From positions 1 through 20,544 of the forward strand of contig JAUQYW010000316.1 in assembly GCA_030587525.1 (NCBI GenBank): 20,544 nt of DNA. Reading direction: 5' to 3'. This document shows, one piece after another, positions 1 through 6,833 of this stretch. The stretch comes from Candidatus Sigynarchaeota archaeon (GTDB taxonomy: Archaea; Asgardarchaeota; Lokiarchaeia; Sigynarchaeales; Sigynarchaeaceae). The position numbers and the translations under genes were made by a program. The notes beneath the pieces were generated by a model, which was not told the origin of the DNA, made no database searches, and worked only from the letters and a program-made list of their open reading frames with translations. Positions within the stretch are counted from its first letter, which is position 1; every line of letters begins with the position of its first letter.

Positions 1-1857
1 GAACTAGAGATAGATTAAAACAGGTGCCGGATTTCGCGCGATATGGCGAGATCCTCAAGCGCCTCTACTTATTCTTGAACTAGAGATAGATTAAAACGTG
101 TTCCTTGTACATTTTCTGCACGATGCCGAGCAACTCTTATTCTTGAACTAGAGATAGATTAAAACGGCACGACCAAGCATTTTACAACGATCAAACAAAT
201 GCTTATTCTTGAACTAGAGATAGATTAAAACAAACAGCCCAATTTCACTACCAAACCGAATAGTATAGACTTATTCTTGAACTAGAGATAGATTAAAACG
301 CCAAGGGCAACGTGTCCCGCGAGTTGCTCATCGCGCTTATTCTTGAACTAGAGATAGATTAAAACGGATAAGAATTCCTGCTGCTATGCACGAAAAAATG
401 GCTTATTCTTGAACTAGAGATAGATTAAAACATGACGAGGATGGTGGATTCTACATCATGGAATCTAGCTCTTATTCTTGAACTAGAGATAGATTAAAAC
501 GTTGTGGTTTCACGGCCTGATTTGTCGTCGCACGCTTCCTTATTCTTGAACTAGAGATAGATTAAAACCCAGAAGTACAGTCGAAAACCAAGGCGCTCAT
601 GGAGGCCTTATTCTTGAACTAGAGATAGATTAAAACGTTGAAAAGAAGGAGGTTTAAACAGTCATGGCCTACGCTTATTCTTGAACTAGAGATAGATTAA
701 AACACGACGAATCAACATTTTTATCACAATGGAACCGAATACCTTATTCTTGAACTAGAGATAGATTAAAACGCACGCCAGACGCGACGCCGAACGTGCC
801 GACCAGGGCTTATTCTTGAACTAGAGATAGATTAAAACGCGGATGTAGCAGCGAAAACCAAGGCGCTCATGGAAGCGGTGAAAGCGAAGATAACTTATTC
901 TTGAACTAGAGATAGATTAAAACTGATGATTACCCACCCGAAGATCGGGCCTATCCACTTGCTTATTCTTGAACTAGAGATAGATTAAAACGCGCGTGCT
1001 GCCGCTGATTCAAATCCAAGCGCTGGCTTATTCTTGAACTAGAGATAGATTAAAACTAGAGGCAGAACGGGACAACGTGATACAAACCTGGTGCTTATTC
1101 TTGAACTAGAGATAGATTAAAACGGGTTTATTTTCACATTTATCACACTCCTCGTCTGGCTTATTCTTGAACTAGAGATAGATTAAAACCCGCTCCCACC
1201 CCAGCGTACCAATACATGAGCTTCACTTATTCTTGAACTAGAGATAGATTAAAACCGATACCGGGCATGGATAAAAAAAGAAAAACAGTTTATTCTTATT
1301 CTTGAACTAGAGATAGATTAAAACTGGGATGATACCAAGGCCACGCGGGAGGATTCCTACGCTTATTCTTGAACTAGAGATAGATTAAAACAGGCAGGAG
1401 ATAAAAAAGCATTCGAAAAAATCTTGCTTATTCTTGAACTAGAGATAGATTAAAACGCGAAAGCTAATGAAGAGAAGCCGGAAACCAAGGTTTCGCTTAT
1501 TCTTGAACTAGAGATAGATTAAAACGTGTTAGGCCAGCAACGAGTTTTTTGTACAGCCGGGCTTATTCTTGAACTAGAGATAGATTAAAACAAATATGGG
1601 GCATAGTCGTTCATATATGTCGCACCTTATTCTTGAACTAGAGATAGATTAAAACGTAGTAGTATGGCCCCCTCCATTCGATGTGGTCCTTGCTTATTCT
1701 TGAACTAGAGATAGATTAAAACGGCGTGGTGCAAGATCACGCGAGCGGTTTTTACCAGGCTTATTCTTGAACTAGAGATAGATTAAAACGCCGGGTGAGA
1801 AATTCAATGGCCTTTCGTGGTACCTCTCTTATTCTTGAACTAGAGATAGATTAAATC
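1..1857 (+). CRISPR. CRISPR array, leader-distal part, 27 full repeats plus one partial
   Basis: A 30-nt repeat, starting CTTATTCTTG and ending AGATTAAAAC, recurs about every 66-69 nt. Full copies start at 68, 136, 202, 270, 336, 402, 471, 539, 607, 674, 743, 809, 894, 962, 1027, 1094, 1160, 1226, 1295, 1362, 1427, 1496, 1562, 1626, 1693, 1760 and 1828; the copy at 1-21 is cut by the window edge. Copies are identical except the last, which carries A-to-T at repeat position 29. Most spacers are 34-39 nt; two are longer (22-67, 46 nt; 839-893, 55 nt). The degenerate last repeat and the 3' end ATTAAAAC, which resembles the ATTGAAAC 5'-handle of type I/III crRNAs, both indicate plus-strand transcription with the leader off the left edge. 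The repeat has no strong internal palindrome. No cas gene is in the window, so the type is not determined; 30-nt repeats of this form suit type I or III. Confidence 0.98.
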
Positions 1858-1863
1858 GCCACG

Positions 1864-1874
1864 TAGATTAAAAC
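1864..1874 (+). repeat. orphan CRISPR repeat 3' fragment
   Basis: TAGATTAAAAC, the last 11 nt of the repeat, occurs once more 6 nt after the degenerate terminal repeat. It looks like the remnant of a further unit mostly lost by deletion, or a small duplication. It restores the canonical AAAAC end that the terminal repeat lacks. Confidence 0.7.
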
Positions 1875-1913
1875 TTGATTATGACATCGAAGGTTGTTGC
1901 TGACAAAACAGGA

Positions 1914-2624
1914 TTATTTAAGCCGAACCCAACAATCCTTGCATAATGGCTTGTCTATCGACACGGTTCTCGGTGCTCCGCACCCGTGGCAATATCTTGC
2001 GTTTCCAGCATCCATCTTGAAGCAATCAAGACAGCGAACCTTTCGGCTTGTGGAATCAAAAGGAATCAGCGCGTTGCAATAAATGCAATGTCCCGATTCC
2101 ACCGCAGCGCTGCGTCGGTCAAAGCTCTTGGTGTTACCCCCGTCCCTTGTCATTCTTGTTATTTGGCCCGATTCTATTGAACCACTGCGGCGTTCAGTGA
2201 TCTGTATCACGTTATTGGTCGCAGCCTCGATAATATCTTTCTCTTCCGTGGATATACCACATTCATGATTTCTACCAAGGGATGTCTGGATCAGATTTGA
2301 TGAAAACATTAACATCGATTCATCATCAGCAATGACGAACTTTGTATGAAGTACGGGATCGATATGGATGATTGCACCTCGCTTGCGCAGTTCGGCAAGA
2401 GCCGCTCTATGCTTTTCATTTTCAGTTTCTGGGCGCGTGAGCACGATGATTTTGATTTTCGCGGCAAGAACGTCCAGAATTTTATCCATCAAGTGAGTTT
2501 TTAACTCGAACCACGGGGATACGAGCATAATATTTTCTCTCGCATCAGCCACGACATTATTGACCGCCGTATTAATTTCATCATCAGTGATAAAGATAGT
2601 TTTCTTTCCCATTTGAACCAGCAT
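1914..2624 (-). CDS. PLD-like (single HKD) protein with C-terminal zinc ribbons
   Basis: 236 residues. Residues 8-140 look like one phospholipase D-superfamily domain. A strand with SPWF (36-39) and the IIVLTRP segment (59-65) precede an HKD motif, H93-x-K95-x4-D100, followed by SSN (108-110), the usual GSxN-type element. The C-terminal part has CxxC pairs at C180/C183 and C198/C201, and at C212/C215 and C228/C231, consistent with two zinc ribbons. One HKD motif means a homodimer would be needed for a complete active site, as in the Nuc/BfiI type. In this superfamily the likely role is nuclease or phosphodiesterase, with the ribbons perhaps binding nucleic acid; the substrate is unknown. There is no signal peptide, so it is cytoplasmic. 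The gene faces the CRISPR array end to end, 39 nt away. ATG 2624 is preferred because it lies about 10 nt after the start predicted from a TATA box; ATG 2612 is the alternative. Confidence 0.8.
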   Translation of the reverse strand: MLVQMGKKTIFITDDEINTAVNNVVADARENIMLVSPWFELKTHLMDKILDVLAAKIKIIVLTRPETENEKHRAALAELRKRGAIIHIDPVLHTKFVIADDESMLMFSSNLIQTSLGRNHECGISTEEKDIIEAATNNVIQITERRSGSIESGQITRMTRDGGNTKSFDRRSAAVESGHCIYCNALIPFDSTSRKVRCLDCFKMDAGNARYCHGCGAPRTVSIDKPLCKDCWVRLK

Positions 2625-2656
2625 TTAAAATGATGATCCTCGCGAAATGAGACCTG

Positions 2657-2664
2657 ATTTATAG
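2657..2664 (-). promoter_or_regulatory. TATA box for the PLD-like gene
   Basis: The minus strand reads CTATAAAT. Its centre is about 36 nt from ATG 2624, which predicts a start near 2634 and a leader of about 10 nt. Inferred from spacing only. Confidence 0.45.
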
Positions 2665-2822
2665 CTTTAGTATTTAACACACGATCGACAAGGGGATCAG
2701 CTCCACTGGTTCTTGAACCACCATATTACCCATCTTCTTCTTTTCGTGCTATATCATCGCGCTCGTCAGACTGTCCCGATCTTTGATAATTCCCCGCATA
2801 ATTCATGCAAGAAATCGGGCTA

Positions 2823-3374
2823 TCAAATCGATCGCGGCCGCTTGAAGGCGATCTCGTACATGCCCGTGAAGCCCGCGGCCCCGTGGCTGAGCACCGCCAT
2901 CCCCGCCAGCTCCCACCGGTCTCTCCCGAACTCGTTCAACGCGTCTTGGAACGACTTGGCAGCCAAGGGCTTCCAGTCGCCCTGGTTCCGCCCTTGCTGT
3001 TCGTACACGATGTCGTTGAACGACTGGCGGCCGCGCACGATGACCGCGCGGTATTCCCACTCGCCGCCCTTTTCAGGTGGGGAGATATTGGCCGGGGTCG
3101 TTATTTCATCTGTAGCGGGGGCTTCCACTTTGCTCTGTACTTGAATGGCCTCTTGTACCACCGCGATGGGTTCCCGGACTCGTGCACGATACGGCGTGGT
3201 GACCGCCAAGGCTTTCCATTCATCGACGGTCTTTTCCAGGGCTGCCGAGATGATGTTCGTGCTCACCCCGAATTTCTCACGCAACATCTTGTTGTTCATG
3301 TCCGGGGTCGCGTCTTTCGCTGTCCGGATAGCGATGCGCTGCTCGATATCCTCGCGCCACAAATGTCGTGCCAT
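2823..3374 (-). CDS. DUF4177-like protein with N-terminal helical domain
   Basis: 183 residues with two parts. Residues 1-55 are helical and contain LREKFGVSTNIISAALEK (31-48), which reads like a small helix-turn-helix or resolvase-style recognition segment. Residues 60-103 are a low-complexity linker rich in A, P, T and E. Residues 106-180 fit DUF4177: WEYRAVIV (106-113), then FQDALNEFGRDRWELAGM (142-159), and a closing strand ending in FKRP (177-180). DUF4177 proteins are normally about 60 residues and of unknown function, so the extra N-terminal domain is notable. There are no signal peptide or membrane segments. It is transcribed divergently from the small conserved gene at 3585. No function is assigned; a DNA-binding role for the N-terminus is a weak inference. 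Confidence 0.75.
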   Translation of the reverse strand: MARHLWREDIEQRIAIRTAKDATPDMNNKMLREKFGVSTNIISAALEKTVDEWKALAVTTPYRARVREPIAVVQEAIQVQSKVEAPATDEITTPANISPPEKGGEWEYRAVIVRGRQSFNDIVYEQQGRNQGDWKPLAAKSFQDALNEFGRDRWELAGMAVLSHGAAGFTGMYEIAFKRPRSI

Positions 3375-3411
3375 GCCAGCAATCCCCGTGAACCGCTCAA
3401 CTTGAACTTTC

Positions 3412-3420
3412 TATAAAAAT
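3412..3420 (-). promoter_or_regulatory. TATA box for the DUF4177-like gene
   Basis: The minus strand reads ATTTTTATA. Its centre is about 42 nt from ATG 3374, which predicts a leader of about 16 nt. Inferred from composition and spacing. Confidence 0.4.
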
Positions 3421-3574
3421 TCACCAACATGTTCGCGTTTTCGGGCGGTATAAAGGAATTCGTGGGATTGGATTGGCAAGAAAAATACCTGCTAAAAGTA
3501 GCTCCCCCGTTGCCTCCCATTGCGGCATTCTACGGCCAGTTTTTCTTTAAAAGGAAACACTGACCGTGGTCGGT

Positions 3575-3582
3575 AGGTGATC
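3575..3582 (+). promoter_or_regulatory. archaeal-type ribosome binding site
   Basis: AGGTGATC lies 2 nt before ATG 3585 and matches the archaeal 16S 3' end complement (GGTGATC). It fixes the start of the 77-residue protein. A possible TATA element, TTTAAAAG, lies at 3546-3553. Confidence 0.6.
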
Positions 3583-3584
3583 CC

Positions 3585-3818
3585 ATGGCATCAAAGAATA
3601 TCGACATGAAATCGGATGGCAAGACCCTCGTCATCACGATAGATCTCACCGCCGACCTCGGCCCGTCCCGCACTGGCAAGACGACCATCGTGGCATCGAC
3701 CTTCGGCAACGTCGCGGTGCCCGGCATAGAGGGGATGAAGATCGGCCTCACGCTGTTCAAGGAAGGTAATGGCATCGTGAAATCGCGGCAAAATGGTAAC
3801 GGATCCGTGCAAGCGTAA
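3585..3818 (+). CDS. small conserved protein of unknown function
   Basis: 77 residues. It reads as a small all-beta protein: residues 3-21 form two strands (KNIDMKSDGKTLVITIDLT), followed by a G-rich turn, SRTGKTTIVAST (28-39), and GNVAVPGIEGMKIGLTLF (41-58). The pattern 'K..DMK..G..L.ITIDL....G.S.SGKT..IAST.GN..VPG....K.G...' is one I recognise from small uncharacterised proteins spread across bacteria and archaea. The GKT is not a Walker A motif, since no P-loop fold fits this length. The last 18 residues are polar and probably disordered. The strong AGGTGATC site supports the start. It is convergent with the 894-residue gene, 23 nt away. Function unknown. Confidence 0.8.
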   Translation: MASKNIDMKSDGKTLVITIDLTADLGPSRTGKTTIVASTFGNVAVPGIEGMKIGLTLFKEGNGIVKSRQNGNGSVQA

Positions 3819-3841
3819 GTGAGTATAACCGAGACAAGAAG

Positions 3842-6526
3842 CTATCCGTGCTTCATTCTTTGCCTTAGCCGAGCGAGCAATCCTTGCTTCGCGACCGGCG
3901 GATAATAGATCGGCGGCCCCAGCGCATCGAGACCAATCAATGCTCCGCCAGCATCGCTTGTTTCCGCGCCGGACAAGGTGATCTTGGGGGAAAGATTCGC
4001 GCTGCAGTCGATGGCAGCGTCGCGGGCAACCCGCCGCGCCCGGCCGGGCAAGCTTGCATCTCCCGTGATCGCGGCGATCGCATGCACGGCTCGACCCGCC
4101 GCTGCCATGGCGGTGTCCCACGCGACCTGGTCCACGGGCGCAGCGAGAACGTGCTGCCGCATGTAAGCATCGAACGCTCTATCGAAATATGTTCCCACGG
4201 CAGTCTTGACATGCTGCATCAGCGCGGGAGGCTTGCCCTTCTTGCCGCGGTGGATCACGTACGCGATCACGTCGATGTCCCGTGGAAGATTGCGCAATCG
4301 GGCTTTGCACGCGATGATGCAAGCGCGTGGCGACGCGAGGGCTGGATATGGCACGTCATCGATCGGGATCGCGAGGGTCACGTGGTCCGCATCGATGATC
4401 ATGATAGGTTCGCTCCCGTGCATCACTGCAATCGTCGCCGGGGGAATTTCGGCATACGCGACCTCGGAAGGTTCGGTGGTCGTGGTGGGCCATTCTTTCA
4501 CCTTGCCATGCTGTGCGAGGAACCCGTTCACGTCGATCACGCCGATCATGCCCGGTACCTTTGCGTCGGCGATTAATGCTTCGATGCTAGCGCGCCACGC
4601 ATCGGGGGGCAGCACTTCTCCATCGGGCAGGTGCAATGTATCTAGCTCCCCGATATCCAGCAATGGCGTTCCGGTTGGCGCTGCCAAGACGTTAAGCACG
4701 CCTCGCGGGAGAACGTTCATGCCCAGCAAGGCATCGAATACCCGGTCGTGATTGCCCGGGTCTCCCTTGAAGAACGTGTCGTTGGCCCGCAATCGCAACC
4801 CGTGCGCTGTGAACTCCCAGCGCAGCTTCACGGGCACGAACCGTTCCCTTTGGAGAAGCGGCGAGTCGTGAGCAACAAGTCCCGGTGTCTCGAGCGATGG
4901 CAAGAATGGCGCAGGCTCGATCCTGGCACCGCCCATGTACCTGGTGGAGTCAGCAATCCAGATCCCCGCATATATGTCGACCATGACCAACTGGTCCAGG
5001 CACGCGGCCGCGCGGCTTGGTGTAGTGATGCTCCACGTGGTGCCTAGCCGGGCGGCTAGCCCGCGTTTCGCGAGGCTTGCCAGCGATGCGGCGACCCACT
5101 GCTGCCCAGGTACCCGCGCCGCGACGCCGATCTCGTGCTGGGCCAAGGGTGATGCAGCTCGCGCGAGCACGCGCAGTGTTGCTATCTCGCCGGCATCCAG
5201 TTCATGCACCAGCACCACGGGATACCACGCGTGGAAGGTGAGCCACGGAACGGATGGTTCCATCGCCCTCGATTTTTTCGCGGGCTTCGGTGCAACCATG
5301 GTGCCGCGATCGATACGCGGAGGAACCCACGATGGCGTTTCCTGCCGCGGCGCTGTGAACACCATGCCGGTGCCGACCAAGATGAGTTGCCGGGCAGCAA
5401 GCGCCGCCCCGACCGCGTCGATCACCGTGGTGGTGCCGGGCTTGCAAGCGAGCACGGCAACATCGATCCTCGCCGCATGACCGGGACTTGCCAAGGCCAC
5501 GACATCATCGTAACTTAGCACCTCCATGTCGGACACCGCTGAAAAACCGGTCGCCCGGCCCGCGAGCGTCGCCGTGTCCCGCCGCTCGGCAAGACTGCCC
5601 CCAATCGCCTCGTACAACTCCCGCCCGGGGCCACCCGCCTTGATTTGCTCGCCGGTCATATCCTCGGCCACGGAGCGCCATCCCGCGCTTGTGATGGCGT
5701 AGTTGAGCCCCGTCCCGCGCGCCAGCAACCAGTGATTCGATGCCAGGTGGGCTGCAGCGTCACGCGCGACCCCGCCATCGCTAGCCACGATCGCGACGCG
5801 CTTGTCGTGGCACGCCAGGCAGCCTGCCATGGTCGCAGCAATCCTCGGAATCGTGCGTGGATCGCGGCACTCGATCGCCACCATGCAATCTGACAAGGAC
5901 ATTTTGTCCGCGATCTCGCAGCACGCCAAGCGCGTGCCTGGCACGGGTGTTTCGAGTGCATCGATGATCCTGGCATGCGTGGATCGCGCGAGCGGGTCGT
6001 CACGGAGCTTATGCATGATGCCGAGCCGGTCTGCAGCGAGCCGGGCTTGGATCGTTTCCCGGGACGCGATGACGCCGGTGAGGGGCAGATCATAGCATCG
6101 AGTAGCTGTCGCCGCGTCGAGATAGATCACCGATGCATCGCAATCGCTGATCCCGAGCCCCGCCACGGTCCCGGCGTGCCATTCGCAGCTAGGATCGGGC
6201 ACCGGGATCGCGTCGCGATCCGTGGCCTTGCTCGCATGTCCGATGATGACCTGGTCCCCGATCTTGAATCGATTGAGCGTCGCCACCGCGTTCTTGCCAT
6301 GCGAGACGAGGTGAAATCGCACGATACCGGGGTTCGTTTGCACCTTGAGGTCGTACGCGGCGACCGCTTGCGCCCGGATCGCCTGTCGGATCTTCCCCCC
6401 GTACCACGCTACCCATTCTTGCCACTCGTCGCCATCGCTGCCGCTGCCGCGGTCCCGGTGCCAGCCCAGGCGCTTAAGTACCTTCTCGCGGGGCTCCAGT
6501 CGCTTGTATCGCTTGATCGGAGTCAT
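3842..6526 (-). CDS. large protein with degenerate SF1 helicase-like region and winged helix
   Basis: 894 residues, cytoplasmic, very GC-rich. Residues 70-150 look like the beta-barrel that precedes the motor in SMUBP2/Dna2-type SF1 helicases (GDQVIIGH, 90-97; AGTVAGLGISD, 118-128). Residues 211-262 line up with motifs I and Ia: CRDPRTIPR (220-228) sits where GPPGTGKT is expected, and KRVAIVASDGGVARD (242-256) fits the 'KRVLVTAPSNVAVD' strand. Residues 334-393 fit motifs II and III: IDVAVLACKP (354-363) replaces the 'fDvviiDEAsq' strand and QLILVGTGMVFTAP (380-393) replaces 'LVGDxxQLPP'. Walker A lysine and Walker B DE are absent, so ATPase activity is not expected. Residues 446-502 are a probable winged helix. 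The rest (about 505-894) is unrecognised. The helicase reading is my inference from motif order. No clear ribosome site precedes ATG 6526. It is divergent from the propeller protein. Confidence 0.75.
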   Translation of the reverse strand: MTPIKRYKRLEPREKVLKRLGWHRDRGSGSDGDEWQEWVAWYGGKIRQAIRAQAVAAYDLKVQTNPGIVRFHLVSHGKNAVATLNRFKIGDQVIIGHASKATDRDAIPVPDPSCEWHAGTVAGLGISDCDASVIYLDAATATRCYDLPLTGVIASRETIQARLAADRLGIMHKLRDDPLARSTHARIIDALETPVPGTRLACCEIADKMSLSDCMVAIECRDPRTIPRIAATMAGCLACHDKRVAIVASDGGVARDAAAHLASNHWLLARGTGLNYAITSAGWRSVAEDMTGEQIKAGGPGRELYEAIGGSLAERRDTATLAGRATGFSAVSDMEVLSYDDVVALASPGHAARIDVAVLACKPGTTTVIDAVGAALAARQLILVGTGMVFTAPRQETPSWVPPRIDRGTMVAPKPAKKSRAMEPSVPWLTFHAWYPVVLVHELDAGEIATLRVLARAASPLAQHEIGVAARVPGQQWVAASLASLAKRGLAARLGTTWSITTPSRAAACLDQLVMVDIYAGIWIADSTRYMGGARIEPAPFLPSLETPGLVAHDSPLLQRERFVPVKLRWEFTAHGLRLRANDTFFKGDPGNHDRVFDALLGMNVLPRGVLNVLAAPTGTPLLDIGELDTLHLPDGEVLPPDAWRASIEALIADAKVPGMIGVIDVNGFLAQHGKVKEWPTTTTEPSEVAYAEIPPATIAVMHGSEPIMIIDADHVTLAIPIDDVPYPALASPRACIIACKARLRNLPRDIDVIAYVIHRGKKGKPPALMQHVKTAVGTYFDRAFDAYMRQHVLAAPVDQVAWDTAMAAAGRAVHAIAAITGDASLPGRARRVARDAAIDCSANLSPKITLSGAETSDAGGALIGLDALGPPIYYPPVAKQGLLARLRQRMKHG

Positions 6527-6644
6527 GGTGCGCCATCAACGTGGGAACCACGCATTGCCGATGTCCACTCGAAACGTTCGATAGACATGTACCAGCGGAA
6601 CGAGATTTGTGCACGCGTGATGTCATTCTATCGACCCGATGTAT

Positions 6645-6662
6645 ATCAAGGACAACCTTGAT
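6645..6662. repeat. inverted repeat, possible operator
   Basis: ATCAAGG-ACAA-CCTTGAT is a perfect 7-bp inverted repeat with a 4-nt centre, in a divergent promoter region 119 nt from one start and 172 nt from the other. It could be an operator; there is no direct evidence. Confidence 0.5.
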
Positions 6663-6731
6663 CCATAGACCATACATATAGGCTATCATGGAAGGTCAAG
6701 GTCGGCATTTAAATTGCCAGGGTCGATATAG

Positions 6732-6740
6732 ATTTATAAG
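6732..6740 (+). promoter_or_regulatory. TATA box for the propeller surface protein
   Basis: ATTTATAAG predicts a start near 6763, giving a leader of about 70 nt to ATG 6834 or about 110 nt to ATG 6873. Confidence 0.4.
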
Positions 6741-6833
6741 CCTTGAACCGAGGTATTCTCCACAGATGCCACGGCCTAGGATCGCACGACCTGGGCAGCG
6801 AGGCGGGATCGCAGACAGCTGCTTCCACGCATC

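Larger units (their letters stand above)
6527..6833. other. divergent intergenic region
   Basis: 307 nt between two divergent genes, with no ORF of note. It holds a palindrome TCGAA-ACG-TTCGA at 6569-6581, a stronger inverted repeat at 6645-6662, an AT element ATTTAAAT at 6709-6716 and a TATA box at 6732-6740. It probably carries the promoters of both genes. Confidence 0.6.

Noticed and set aside
1457..1495. Third spacer related to the shared pair, because of GGAAACCAAGG
   Set aside because: Only about ten bases resemble the shared core and the translated frames differ (EKPETKV against AAKTKAL), so it is not counted as the same target.
1..1857. Self-targeting spacers against genes in this window
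   Set aside because: No spacer match to the rest of the window was found by eye; a proper search on both strands would be needed to exclude it.
2805..3416. 203-codon plus-strand frame over the DUF4177-like gene
   Set aside because: Arg/His-rich shadow of the opposite strand; the minus-strand frame has a recognisable domain and a promoter.
3648..3700. GKT in the small conserved protein as a P-loop
   Set aside because: The protein is 77 residues and beta-rich; SRTGKTT lacks the GxxxxGK pattern and there is no room for an NTPase fold.
3884..5518. Several 80-230-codon plus-strand frames opposite the 894-residue gene
   Set aside because: GC-rich antisense shadows; none has a recognisable domain or a ribosome site.
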